DNA from: Sinonovacula constricta | Taxonomy: Eukaryota > Mollusca > Bivalvia > Cardiida > Solecurtidae | NCBI GenBank assembly: GCA_007844125.1 | Contig: CM017561.1 | Span: 24,588,876-24,652,875 of the forward strand | Length of the DNA: 64,000 bases | Direction: 5' to 3' | Shown: positions 1-11,470 of the stretch, piece by piece | How the letters are laid out: each line of letters begins with the position of its first letter | Position numbering within the stretch: position 1 is the first letter of the stretch | Notes under the pieces: model-generated | What the model saw: the letters and a program-made list of their open reading frames with translations, nothing else | Databases searched by the model: none | What the model was told of the DNA's origin: nothing | Made by a program: the position numbers and the translations under genes

Positions 1-88
1 CTGTTTCTGCATCACACACATTCAACGGCGTTTTACAATAAATCACAATATATACACTCTTTACTACAATACAATAATGTCACTCAAT

Positions 89-310
89 TTAAAATAATGA
101 TTCATACTGTTCAAAGAACCAGGCCTTAAGCTGTTTTTTGAAAATGTCTAAGGATTTAGATTGTTTTAAACTTGTTGGAAGATTATTCCACAATTGAGGT
201 CCCACTGTACTAAAACCCCGGTCGGAAAAAAGTCTAATTTCTGTTAAATGTAACAGCGTAGCAGCCGACAGACGAAGCAGATGATCTTGAAGCACGTTTA
301 GATACTGGAC
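89..310 (-). pseudogene. 3' end of a non-LTR retrotransposon RT ORF
   Basis: The minus-strand reading frame encodes about 70 residues containing RGFSTVGPQLWNNLP followed by SLDIFKKQLKAWFF and a stop. This order (R-x-F-S, G-P-x-L-W-N-x-L-P, then F-K-x-x-L-K) is the usual extreme C-terminus of reverse-transcriptase polyproteins of L2/CR1/jockey-type LINEs. Upstream the frame is interrupted by an in-frame TAG near 310, so only a 5'-truncated tail remains. The sequence after the stop (88 down to 1) contains a TGTAAAACGCCGTTGA-like segment that resembles the short 3' UTR of L2-type LINEs. It is an inactive fragment. The clade assignment is inference; the RT C-terminus call is fairly safe. Confidence 0.75.
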
Positions 311-540
311 GGGACAGGAGATCTAGTAGATAAGAAGAGGCATTTCCCACTGAGCAATTGTACATATATATTAAAATTTTAAATGTAATGCGAGCTCGTA
401 TGAGCAGTCAATGTAGTTCAAATAATGCCTGTTGTGAACTATCATACTTCGAACGACGCAAGACAAGCTCAGCACACACAAGATGAATCCGAAGAACAGC
501 AACAATAACGCTTATTACACAAATACAACATAAAATACTC

Positions 541-640
541 ACAATTTATTTATTTATTTATTTATTTTATCAAATTTCTATAGCACTTTTTTCAATTGAC
601 AATTTGCTTAAACGTGCTTTATATAAAAAAATAATATTCA
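541..640 (-). mobile_element. LINE/SINE 3' tail with (AAAT)n end
   Basis: Read on the minus strand this block has ATATAAAGCACGTTTAAGC, then AAAAAAGTGCTATAGAAATT, then a run of AAAT units. Paired AAAGCGC-like motifs close to a short simple-repeat tail are typical of L2-type LINE 3' ends and of SINEs that borrow them. No coding part or A/B box is visible, so only the tail is called. Confidence 0.4.
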
Positions 641-1317
641 GTCAAGAAAAACAAAATGATAACAAAACGCTTATAGAAAGCATTCAAGTAAAAATCAGTA
701 AGAACACGTTACTAGACAACAGAAAACATAAAAGGTACGAGTATAAAACATAGTTATAGCATAAAACATCGCAACATAAGACAGATCAGAAAAACAGAAG
801 TTTCTAGAGCTCGGTCTTGCTGTGTCAATATAACTGGGTCGTGTAATTTGATATAATAAAAATAAAAAATACAAATATAGATATGAAATTAAATGTTAAT
901 AACTCTGTCCAGACAATTTTCTTTTAAATGATTTGTTTCTTGACGTGTCTTGTAGTAGACAAGTTATGTTGTTTGAAATGTGATGATATTAGACGTGAGT
1001 TCTGCGCTATGACAACATTTACGAATCTACAATTTTATAAAAACCCGTGACCCACATACTTGTCCATGTTCTACATAGCTAAGCACTATTTACACAGAGG
1101 TTCTAAGACATGTAGATACAAATACAACGAATAAAGCTTGTAAAGGAATTAGTTTGAAAATTGTCTAAAATATAATTTAAATGATGTTGACTAATAATAA
1201 CTTAATAATACATATAGTCTCAAAATGTATATCTTGTAGGAAAAAGTTTTTAGATAATTTATCTCTCTGAGTCTCAATATCAATTTCAGTGAAATATCAA
1301 TCGAACATTATTCGTAA
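641..1317. other. AT-rich stretch, nothing recognised
   Basis: No convincing exon, RNA gene or repeat was recognised. Base composition is strongly AT-rich with many short A and T runs. Confidence 0.6.
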
Positions 1318-1409
1318 GATAATAAATAAACAAATAATAAATAAATAAATAAATAAATAAATAAAATTAAATAAAATAAAATAAATGAATGAATGAATGA
1401 ATGAATGAA

Positions 1410-1472
<63 letters not shown>

Positions 1473-1500
1473 AATCAAGAAATGAAATAAAATAAAATTA
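1318..1500. repeat. (AAAT)n / (AATG)n compound microsatellite
   Basis: A tetranucleotide tract of AAAT units with a central block of GAAT/AATG units (about 1385-1408) and imperfect AAAAT units at both edges. An open frame of Leu/Ile/Phe/Tyr-rich residues on the minus strand is a by-product of the repeat and not a gene. Confidence 0.95.
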
Positions 1501-3185
1501 TAGAATATATACTGGTTTATTGTCGAATGAGCTAAGACACAAATTAAGGTAGAGTAAATGTAATGCAGCATCTAAAACGAAGAGTATCAAAATATTCTTC
1601 GCAAATGAAGATCGTGGGATCGAATACTGTAAGACACGTGTAAGGTCAACTTTTGTGTTCCTACATTTTTACTTTGATAATTATTTCTGCTGACTCATTC
1701 TAGATTTAGGACGACCATGCATCTTATAACTTTTATTTTTAAATGAAACCGAATTTGTGCTTAATTTGACAATAAATTCATTACCGAGTATATTTAACGT
1801 TTACAAAGAATTAAATCCACGTGCTAAATATTTGTATTTGTTTTTGTCAGGATCAGCTAAAGAGTAGATAGTATATGTAGACGAAGATTTCGGGCAACTT
1901 AGAAATAAAACGTATGACTTTTGAGCTCGTTGAGAATTATTTAAACATACTTAGCAGAAAAATGGGAAAAAAAGCAGTCTTTTAAACGTTTGTCAACAAT
2001 TTATGTTTTTGGAGAGGTCTAGTCAAACCAATTAAGTGACATGTTTGTTTGGTCTAATGTCATCATTTGGTTCCGACCGATACACAGTAACAACACATTG
2101 TGTAAAGAGAATAATAATAATGTTAATTGGCCGTTTTCTTACATCAGACAAAGGAAACCCTTTCATTTCAATTTTAGATTAGAAAAATGATTTAAAATAT
2201 CTATAAAATAAAATGTGAGTTGAAAATTTTGTTAAAATTTTGCATACACTTAGGTAACGACACATCAGTTGTGTTAATTTTCTAATTCTGTGTATTGTCT
2301 ATTACTAGTACACTGGCTTCATTTTAAATGCTACTTATATTATTTATAAATCCCAATCTAATTTCCTAATTGATTTAAATGCCATTTAATTATACATTTA
2401 TTTGCTAGTGAAAACGTCACGGGCATGAATTTTAATGGGTGATATAAATAGTGTATGTTTTTTTCGCTACAATTAATAATAACTCTTTACCTGTAATTAA
2501 AACGTAGATTCAAATTTTAATATGAGCATACACTCTCAAAAAAAACTCTAATTTGTTCTTTTTAACCATAAACATTACAAATGTTTGTAAAAAAAATAAA
2601 ACAACAATAACAAAAAATGACTGAAATATCCTATGCATTTTTACTTTAATTCTTCACGGATTAGCGCCCTGTCAAAACACCGAACAAGTCTTACTTAGCC
2701 TAAACTATTCGAGCCCAAAACATAGAAAGTTGGCAGATCGGTAACACGCCGGTGGTGCAATAAAACTCTCATGTAACGTTATACAACAGATTTAATAACA
2801 CCTTAAAATTTATAGGCTTATAAAATAGGTTTAGAAGCATTGTCTATTAATTTTAATAATTCACTGCTTGTACTACTATATTTTAAATAATACCAATATA
2901 TAAAAATCAAAAGGTAAACAACCAGAAATAAATTTGTTTATTTGCAGAATCTTTTTTATCTTTTATTTTCTTTTTGTACTGATTATTTTTCGACATTTTA
3001 TACAGCAGAAAGATAACATGAAGTGCCATTCAGCTTGCGCCTTCAATACTTCTGTGGACGCACAATTTTCAGCAATTATCATTATTTTACCGCGTGCTTT
3101 AAATGTTTAGTTTTTAGTTTAAAAAAAGTTATTTATAGTCGATTGGGAAACAAGTATTTTCAATTTATATAAATCCATCTCGACT
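1501..3185. other. AT-rich stretch, nothing recognised
   Basis: No feature with support. Short homopolymer runs (for example near 2530-2600) are the only structure seen. Confidence 0.6.
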
Positions 3186-3326
3186 GTCCACTTCCTGGGT
3201 AGAACCAGTACTCAGGTACTGAGTACCTGGAGCAATGTGCACCATATAGTCTTTCTCAAGTACTAACTTCACGAACCCCGGGGCTCTTCGATCCGGAGTC
3301 CAACGTCTTAACCACTAGACCACTTA
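3186..3326 (-). mobile_element. tRNA-derived SINE fragment
   Basis: On the minus strand the head reads GTGGTCTAGTGGTTAAGACG, a good Pol III A box in a tRNA-like context. It is followed about 30 bases on by CGGGGTTCGTG, a degenerate B box. The tRNA-like head is followed by an unrelated body containing the palindrome GTACTCAGTACCTGAGTAC. Cloverleaf pairing is poor, so a functional tRNA is unlikely. It is unrelated to the more common SINE elsewhere in the window. Confidence 0.6.
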
Positions 3327-3689
3327 CAGGAGCTAAACCTTGGGTTATTAGTCTGGTATTTATTTCCTGTCCATAAATACATCTTTCCATCAGATTTTTT
3401 TCTCTAAATTGCAGAAATCGCTGTCACTAAGACAACATTGGACGCCTTCGTCTCAATAGACGGCCACCGAAGATGCCGCGCTGGATTATTTGCATTTAGA
3501 TTTACTTTTCAACACAGTGAAGAGAGTATGGTACAAAATTATACTTCACGCTTTAACGTGCTTTTACTGAAGGAGGCGAAAAGGAGAACAAATAAGAAAT
3601 TAATGAAATCCATATCGCATAAAAGAAGATCACAAATTTTGCAGATAATATGTGGACCTGTCAATTTAATTTCAAATACACTATGAAAG

Positions 3690-4135
3690 CAAATTTATTG
3701 GCGGGACTCAGTTATCAAATAGGTTTCAATAATTTCGAGTCAAAGGCTTCTATTCATTGACAGATTATTTTCGAAATTAGTGTAATTTGGATCGCACATT
3801 GAATTAAGGCTGCCGATCAATTGACGTATTTCAGGCCAATATGAAACATATATTATCTCCCATTTCAGCCGCCGGCGCGTGACGAGTCTCACACAGTGGA
3901 TGTCTCGCCGGCAATAATTCGTTACCTTTGATCAGCGGTATGTGGGTAGCAATTAAAAGAAGACATTAACATAAATCCCGCGGCGATGTCTCAGCGGGAT
4001 GCTATTCATGGGGCCATGTACCGTTGAAGCCCCAGTTGTTTCGTTTGCCAATTCGCTGCGTCAATTTGTACAACATGTCTTGGAGGCCCGTGGATTTTGG
4101 CAACCCACGACCGCCAGGCTCTAGATAATACATTC
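3690..4135. promoter_or_regulatory. GC-rich conserved-looking noncoding block
   Basis: A sharply bounded, compositionally richer block in AT-rich surroundings, without a long open frame and without repeat character. It holds a perfect 7-bp hairpin ATCCCGC (3975-3981) / GCGGGAT (3994-4000), a CAATTAAAAG homeodomain-like site near 3951, and dense non-repetitive sequence up to about 4120. Just before it, at 3438-3686, is an 82-codon open frame preceded by an acceptor-like CTCTAAATTGCAG; I could not recognise its product. A regulatory role is inference from composition only. An unrecognised exon is the alternative. Confidence 0.3.
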
Positions 4136-4680
4136 CCAGTAATGTGAACATACCTATAATTTTAAAATATAATTAAAATACTATATGATTTAAGTATTCA
4201 AATTTATTATCATCCACATATTTCTGACAATTAATGTTCGCGGCCTGTCTGGCATCTGGGGTTAACCACCAACAGAGACATTTAACATTTAGCAAACGGT
4301 GTTTTAATGAAGCATATTTATTGAAATAAATTGTGAAGAACTGACTCCCAAACTGAGGCAGGATCAGGTTGAAAAAAACAAACACCCCACACTGTCAGTA
4401 AATATTGCAGATGCTGATTAGACTGCTCACAACTCAAAGTTAAACTTTATTACAGCACAAAGCATGATCTGTTTTCAATTTATGTTTATTTTAACTTATT
4501 TAAAGAGATTTAAGATGCATTATTATTGCCAATGGTTATAAATGAAAGTTTTATATGGAATCTGTCTGCCAATTGTGTCAAAGGTTTTGTAAGCTGTAAC
4601 ATTTTGTTCAAGATCATGTTCGTTTATAAGGATACAAATCCCTTGAGTGTCAATTTATTTAAACACGTGACTCTTATTTG
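4136..4680. other. no recognised feature
   Basis: AT-rich sequence; the short open frames here look like chance. Confidence 0.5.
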
Positions 4681-4681
4681 A

Positions 4682-5191
4682 AAGGTGGTGTCCGACTGTT
4701 GGCTGTCAAATGTATGTACATGTAACAGTATTTTACCATTTCAATGGGGGTTATGGGCATAATGTATACTTAAGCTTAGTCTCTACATAGACGATATTTT
4801 GCAAATATTGTTAGAAAAAAATCGTGTAAAGAATAAATCTAATTGCTTATTATTTCCAACTCTATAGCTAAGCACGATACTGATCTCTGTTGAAAATTGA
4901 TATCTACGTCAGAGCGGACTACCCAGATGACAATATTACGTGATCTCAAAAGTAAGATGTCATTTGGTTTTCTTAGTTTAAAAATAGGTCTGCAGCGTGA
5001 CCCAAATAGGAAAACATGTTTTTGCAATGACGAGTGGGGATTTTATGTTTCCCTCTTCAAACAGACCTAAGGCATCGACGGACAGCATTTTGTATAGCCT
5101 TTTCAGGTGACAATCACTGATTAAGTTGAAAACAAGGATTATTTGGATATTGATCAGATTTTTTTTTCCTCCAAACAGTCGGATACCGCCT
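4682..5191. mobile_element. MITE family A, copy 1 (TTAA-type)
   Basis: The left end AAGGTGGTGTCCGACTGTT and the right end AACAGTCGGATACCGCCTT are inverted repeats of each other, differing by G/A and T/C changes. The right flank is TTAA (5192-5195) and the left flank is TTGA, consistent with a TTAA target site with one change. The inside has no transposase and shares blocks with the other copies: TACGTCAGAGCGGACTACCC, CTTAGTTTAAAAATA, GCAATGACGAGTGGGGATTT. At 510 bp with inverted termini this is a nonautonomous DNA transposon. Kolobok- and piggyBac-type elements use TTAA, but the superfamily is not decided here. Confidence 0.75.
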
Positions 5192-5584
5192 TTAAGTACA
5201 TTTAGCTGTCTTGTAACTCCCAGTTATCGCTGCTATCAATAAAAAATATTATAACTTTTAAATATACATTACATTTAAAGATCTCACGCTTCGTAAAAAG
5301 CCATTTCTACATATATTAGATAATCTTTTTATTTTAACCATTAATCTATCTGACAATGCATACATTGAGAGAAAAAGGCAAATGGTGTAGATCCAGAATA
5401 GGAAGATCCAGCTGTTAGGAACGATACTGTGTGCGGATATATTTATTGATACATCTTGGTGAATTTGCATGACAAAAAGGCAAATCAAAATATAATATGG
5501 ATACGTACCATATATCACATTACAGGAATAATAACTTACTGAGAATGGTGGTCGGTAGAAAAAAGGTACCAGGTAAATGTGTTT
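5192..5584. other. no recognised feature
   Basis: AT-rich spacer between the MITE and the 30-bp array; no supported gene. Confidence 0.5.
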
Positions 5585-8278
5585 CAGTGTGAGTTGGGTA
5601 TCTGTGTAGTATCACAACGAAAATATGGCCTCATTGTAGCATCTCATTGTGAGTCTGGTATCAGTGTAACATCTCAATGGGAGTCTGGTATCGGTGTAAC
5701 ATCTTAATGTGAGTCTGATATCTGTGTAGCATCTCAATGGGAGTCTGGTATCTGTGTAGCATCACAACGAAAATATGGTGTCATTGTAATATCTCAGTGT
5801 GAGTCTGATATCTGTGTAGCATCTCAATGGGAGTCTGGTATCGGTGTAACATCTCAATGGGAGTCTGGTATCGGAGTAACATCTTAATGTGAGTCTGATA
5901 TCTGTGTAGCATCTCAATGGGAGTCTGGTATCGGTGTAACATCTCAATGGGAGTCTGGTATCGGTGTAACATCTCAATGTGAGTCTGGTATCAGTGTAAC
6001 ATCTCAATGTGAGTCTGGTATCGGTGTAACATCTCAATGGGAGTCTGATATCATTGTAGTATTTCAATGGGAGTCTGGTATCAGTGTTACATCTTAATGG
6101 GAGTCTGGTATCGGTGTAATATCTCAATGTGAGTCTGATATCATTGTAGTATTTCAATGGGAGTCTGGTATCAGTGTTACATCTTAATGGGAGTCTGGTA
6201 TCGGTGTAATATCTCAATGTGAGTCTGATATCATTGTAGTATTTCAATGGGAGTCTGGTATCAGTGTTACATCTTAATGGGAGTCTGGTATCGGTGTAAC
6301 ATCTCAATGGGAGACTGGTATCAGTGTAACATCTTAATGGGAGTCTGGTATCAGTGTAACATCTTAATGTAAGTCTGGTATCAGTGTAACATCTTAATGT
6401 GAGTCTGGTATCGGTGTAACATCTTAATGTGAGTCTGATATCATTGTAGTATTTCAATGGGAGTCTGGTATCAGTGTTACATCTTATTGGGAGTCTGGTA
6501 TCGGTGTAACATCTCAATGGGAGTCTGGTATCAGTGTAACATCTTAATGGGAGTCTGGTATCGGTGTAACATCTTAATGTAAGTCTGGTATCAGTGTAAC
6601 ATCTCAATGTGAGACTGGTATCAGTGTTACATCTTAATGTGAGTCTGGTATCAGTGTAGTATTTCAATGGGAGTCTGGTATCAGTGTTACATCTTAATGA
6701 TGGTCTGGTATCGGTGTAACATCTCAATGGGAGTCTGGTATCAGTGTAACATCATAAATGGTAGTCTGGTATCGGTGTAACATCTTAATGTAAGTCTGGT
6801 ATCAGTGTAACATCTCAATGTAAGTCTGGTATCAGTGTAACATCTCAATGTAAGTCTGGTATCAGTGTAACATCTTATTGTGAGTCTGGTATCAGTGTAA
6901 CATCTTATTGTGAGTCTGGTATCAGTGTTACATCTTATTGTGAGTCTGGTGTCGGTGTAACATCTTATTGTGAGTCTGGTGTCGGTGTAACATCTTATTG
7001 TGAGTCTGGTATCAGTGTAACATCTCAATGTGAGTCTGGTATCGGTGTAACATCTTATTGTGAGTCTGGTATCAGTGTAACATCTTATTGTGAGTCTGGT
7101 ATCAGTGTAACATCTTATTGTGAGTCTGGTATCAGTTTAACATCTCAATGTGAGTCTGGTATCAGTGTAACATCTCAATGTGAGTCTGGTATCAGTGTAA
7201 CATCTCAATGGGAGTCTGATATCATTGTAGTATTTCAATGGGAGTCTGGTATCAGTGTAACATCTTAATGGGAGTCTGGTATCAGTGTAACATCTTAATG
7301 TAAGTCTGGTATCAGTGTAACATCTTAATGTGAGTCTGATATCACTGTAGTATTTCAATGGGAGTCTGGTATCAGTGTTACATCTTAATGTGAGTATGGT
7401 ATCAGTGTAACATCTTAATGTGAGTCTGATATCAGTGTAACATCTTAATGTGAGTCTGATATCATTGTAGTATTTCAATGGGAGTCTGGTATCAGTGTTA
7501 CATCTTAATGTGAGTCTGATATCATTGTAGTATTTCAATGGGAGTCTGGTATCAGTGTTACATCTTAATGTGAGTCTTGTATCAGTGTAACATCTTAATG
7601 TGAGTCTGATATCAGTGTAACATCTTAATGTGAGTCTGATATCATTGTAGTATTTCAATGGGAGTGTGGTATCAGTGTTACATCTTAATGTGAGTCTGAT
7701 ATCAGTGTAACATCTCAATGTGAGTCTGATATCAGTGTAGTATTTCAATGGGAGTCTGGTATTGGTGTAACATCTTAAAGTGAGTCTGGTGTCGGTTTTA
7801 AATCACAAGTTGAGTCTGGTATCAGTGTAACATCTTAAAGTGAGTCTGGTATTGATGTAACATCTTAATGTGAGTCTGGTATCTGTGTAACATCTCAATG
7901 CGAGTCTGATATCGGTATCGCATCTCAATGGGAGTCTGGTGTCGCTGTCCCATCTCAATGGGAGTCTGGTATCGGTGACGCGTCTCAATGGAAGTCCGGT
8001 ATCGGTGTAGCATATCAATCTGAGTCTGGTATCAGTGTAGGATCTAAATGTGAGTCTGATATCGGTGTAGCTTCTCAAGGTGAGTCTGATATCGGTGTAG
8101 TTTTTCTAGGTGAGTCTGGCATCGGTGTAACATCTCATTGGGTGGGTGATATCAGTGTAACATCTCAATGGGAGTCTGGTGTCGGTGCTACTTCTCAAGG
8201 TAAGTCTGGTATCGGTGTTACATCTCAATGTGAGTCTGGTGTCAGTGTAACATCTCAGTGTGAGTCGGGTATCACATA
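5585..8278. repeat. 30-bp minisatellite array, about 90 copies
   Basis: The unit reads approximately GAGTCTGGTATCAGTGTAAC then ATCTCAATGT and repeats with almost no length change over 2.7 kb. Because 30 is a multiple of three, long open frames arise on the minus strand (a repeated RCYTDTRLTL decapeptide, up to 321 residues). A second minus frame reads MLHRYQTPIE repeatedly. These have no start context, signal or non-repeat domain, so I do not call a gene. Higher-order structure is visible: the variant GATATCATTGTAGTATTTCA recurs at 90-bp spacing (6047, 6137, 6227), and ATCACAACGAAAATATGG occurs at 150-bp spacing (5611, 5761). Units near the right end (about 7800-8278) are more diverged than the centre. 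Confidence 0.95.
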
Positions 8279-8347
8279 GCTTGGAAGATGAACGTCACAA
8301 AATATTTGTTAGTTGTTATAGAAGACGTAACAAACTATAGCGAGGCT

Positions 8348-8402
8348 GTAAAAAGTGCAAATTCTTGCAGAAGCTGGCCGATCTGCACTTTTTTCTGCAA
8401 GG
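8348..8402. repeat. short hairpin repeat (family H, diverged)
   Basis: AAAAAGTGCA on the left pairs with TGCACTTTTT on the right around a GCTGGCCGAT-containing loop. It matches, with changes, the family of short palindromes seen near 24.1, 41.9, 55.4 and 58.3 kb. Confidence 0.45.
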
Positions 8403-8796
8403 TTTATCAAGTCTTTATAAACGTATACGATGTAGGATATTGGAAGTTCGAGCTTGTAGGCAACATTTTGTGAAATAAAGTTCTCATTAGCTTGTACTGC
8501 CACATGTATTTGCATAGATGCACACATCCAAGCATTGATCAAAGGAATTGACTCGTCAACTTTAAGACATGAATGTCATATTTATAGACAATTGAAATGC
8601 GTTTATTCATGGCTCATTTTCATCAATAGCGCATTACGTAACACTACCTTCAAAGCGCAGCCGGCGAGGATCTGTTTAAGGACTGGTGCACTACACGATG
8701 TAGAATCATTGATCATTTTTGTAATTATTATATGATAACGCCGCGATATATGCAGCACGTATTTAAAGTATAGGACACAGGACTGTATAATAATAT

Positions 8797-9128
8797 ATGT
8801 CAAAGTCCTATGAGCATTGGAACATATACCAAACTCCGAAAAGGCACAGAACAAAGGTATTTCACATGCAAGCCAAGCGAAAAGTAAGAACAAATTTGTG
8901 ATTATTCATTTAACGAAAAGAGCAAACCCGACAGTTACCGCCTTGGAACGGTCAGTCGGCAATATGGACCGACTGGGGTGCTTAAACCGGTTTTACAGAG
9001 CTCTAACCTCGCACTTCCTGACGAGTTTCTCAAATGCAAGCAATGAAAAGAAAAACGATCTACTTGAATACAAAATGTTCAAGCGCTGATATTTTCTATA
9101 AGATATGACGAAAGTAGTGACGTCATTG
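8797..9128 (+). repeat. dispersed repeat R3, copy 1
   Basis: Begins with TGTCAAAGTCCTATGAGCAT and ends with AGTAGTGACGTCATTGA. It is alignable by eye over about 330 bp to 47630-47975 (opposite strand) and to 59558-59860. The best-conserved block is CTTGGAACGGTCAGTCGGCA, continuing into GACCGACTGGGGTGCTTAAA, in which CAGTCGG and CCGACTG form a 7-bp stem with a 9-base loop. No Pol III boxes, inverted termini or coding capacity were found, so the class of element is unknown. Confidence 0.7.
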
Positions 9129-10701
9129 ATTCTGCTTTTCAGGGGTGATGGAAGCTGAAAATCGGAGGCACACAGCACGACCGTAAACTGATCCTATAGT
9201 CGATCCACGATCCTTCAGTCTTCATGCCCGATAAGAGGAGTGCATGTACTGAAACAAATATGGCTGGTAAAATCGACTGAACTCGTCAGTAGATACACAT
9301 ATTTTCAATGATAAAGGGAATAGACGTATGCAAAGCATATACTAATTTGATGTTAAGGTGATTGCAACTCGGAACTGCATAAAGACTCTATGAATCAACC
9401 ATTTGCGGAAGAATACAGCAGCCCAGTCTCTGCAGTGAAACGCGGTTTGACGCAACTTGAATTTGGAGTAAATCTTGTGACTTACATTCCCCGTGGATTT
9501 TTGTGAATATGGTAATCTGTTCTTGATCCTTATAAGTTTGTTGTTGAAATTTAAAGTCCAGAATTTAGTATTTTATTTGAGATGGGACACTTTTCTTAGT
9601 ACACTGCGATACCGTCAAAATGAAATTGCACCGTGCTCGTAATGCAGCCAGTAATGTAATTGAAGATTCCTGAAAATTTCTTCCAGAGTCGTCGGTTAAT
9701 TATTTTTTTCTATAGGATTATAGCAATTAATTTAAGAAAGTTGTTCTATTATAAAGACATTTTTACACTATTTATGCAGTATAATTGACTTTCTATCGAA
9801 TAAATTCTAAATTAAAAATATTTTCAAGAAATGGTCAAATGGGTTATTTTGCAATACTTTTCAAACTAGCAAGAGGAATGTATTAGCCGTTACATCAACA
9901 CTTAAAATTATCAGTCCTACAGTAAACTTTTGTATTATTTTGTAGATCTAGATTGCCTACTTTTACGTCAATATTATTGAGTATTCCTCCGTGTCCTTCG
10001 CGCAGAGTCTTCCTACGCTTTCGATACTGTGGTTTGGGTCTCCGTTTGATCCTGTCGGAAATGAAGATCTATTTCCCTGTCTTTTGAACAGTTTAATAAA
10101 GCGCCAACTTTAACTTTTATTAAATAAAACGCAATTGTTTCCTTCCTTAGGTGGTAGAACGTACGCTTTTTTTATTATTTTCGATTTTTTCTTACAGTAT
10201 CTAGCAGGCTTTTATAAGTTTGTATGTACCGTCGTGTTTATTATTGTGTTGGATTAAAGTACAAAGCCGCGTTTGTTTTTATGCAAATAAAATACTAAAT
10301 ATTGAATCGGCTCTTGGCTGATTGGACGACATTTACTCGCTGATCAAGAACCCCAGGTCCGATCAGTCACTGTCTTGTTCCGACAACAGGTCGAACTTGC
10401 TCGCTGACATCGTGAATGATTGACAACGATATTTTAATTGCTAATAAGTCGTGTTGTTTTTATCAAACGGACACATAATTGCCGATATGTGGGGGATGAT
10501 GTAGATGGATGGCATACAGTGGCAAGGTCCTATATTGCTTCCTGGCCTTCACAATATCCAGACATCACTATGGCTGGATCACGTACATTTGCTGAGAAAA
10601 CCTATTTTCGATTTCACTTTTATTTATGTCTATAAGATGTCTGGTTTGTTTGAATTTGCAAGACAATGTATAGTTGTTTTATTTATTATTTTTGTTTTAC
10701 A
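9129..10701. other. no recognised feature
   Basis: No exon, RNA gene or repeat recognised. Short open frames near 10438-10700 run into the SINE that follows. Confidence 0.55.
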
Positions 10702-10711
10702 AATTCAAAAA

Positions 10712-11033
10712 CCGAACCTGGTAGCGCAATCGGTAGAGCGTTGGCTCCAGGTACGGGAGGCCCCGGGTTCGATCCCGGGCCGCGACATACCAAAGTCGTT
10801 AAAAATGGGAGTGGTATAGCTCCCTTGCTAACGCTCAAGCAAATATAAAGGTAGTTCCACGACTGGTTGGTCCGGTGTCAGGATAATGTGACTGGGTGCG
10901 GTATCATGCCAGGTGTTCACGGCATGCTATACACAGTGAAGGCAGCACTATATCTGCTTCAAGTGGACACCGTCTCCAGATAACTGAAATACTGTTGGTG
11001 GGACGATAAACCCAATAAACAAACAAATAAACC
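10712..11033 (+). mobile_element. tRNA-derived SINE (family S1), full length
   Basis: The head carries a Pol III A box (TAGCGCAATCGGTAGAGCG, 10722-10740) and a B box (GGGTTCGATCCC, 10765-10776). A tRNA-unrelated body containing ATCATGCCAGGTGTTCACGG follows, then a tail of AATAAAC/AAATAAA units. It is flanked by a perfect 10-bp target-site duplication AATTCAAAAA at 10702-10711 and 11034-11043, so this is an intact retroposition event. Weak open frames across it are artefacts. The family resembles bivalve SINEs with a conserved central domain, but I cannot assign a library name. Confidence 0.92.
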
Positions 11034-11413
11034 AATTCAAAAATTTTACACGATTATCCTTCAAAACGACCCCACCACTGCTTACAAGCTCCTGGCGAAT
11101 GATCTGATATTGATGTTAAAATTAAAACATGTACATTTTTATTCCTTCAAAAAAATATTGCCTGTTACAGAACTATAATAAGATTCACGTTAATAAGCTA
11201 AAAAGGTAATTTATTCAATCATAAATGAAAATCAAGTTAAAATTCAGATTGATTGACGATATAATTTTCAACGTTAATAAATCATTTAATACAATTAATC
11301 ACTTGTGTCTATTAACGCAAGCTCATACTTATCCAGTGCATTTACATAATTCGAACATTTACAATAATTTGACTCGGCGCATTCTTAACGTGTATTTCAT
11401 TCACAGAACTTAC

Positions 11414-11445
<32 letters not shown>

Positions 11446-11470
11446 AAACACACAAACACCCAGCCCCCAC
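11414..11470. repeat. poly-C tract joined to (CA)n
   Basis: A run of about 17 C (from about 11414) passes directly into ACACACACAC and CACAAACACC units. Similar C-run/CA junctions occur near 22.1 and 61.0 kb. Confidence 0.9.

Noticed and set aside
5762..7748. Long minus-strand frames with repeated RCYTDTRLTL residues
   Set aside because: They follow mechanically from a 30-bp tandem repeat; no start context, signal peptide, non-repeat domain or splice structure supports a protein gene.
5585..8278. CRISPR array
   Set aside because: Repeats are head-to-tail with no unique spacers, and the genome is eukaryotic.
10712..10800. Functional tRNA gene
   Set aside because: A and B boxes are present, but the arms do not fold as a cloverleaf and the sequence is the head of a dispersed SINE with tail and target-site duplication.
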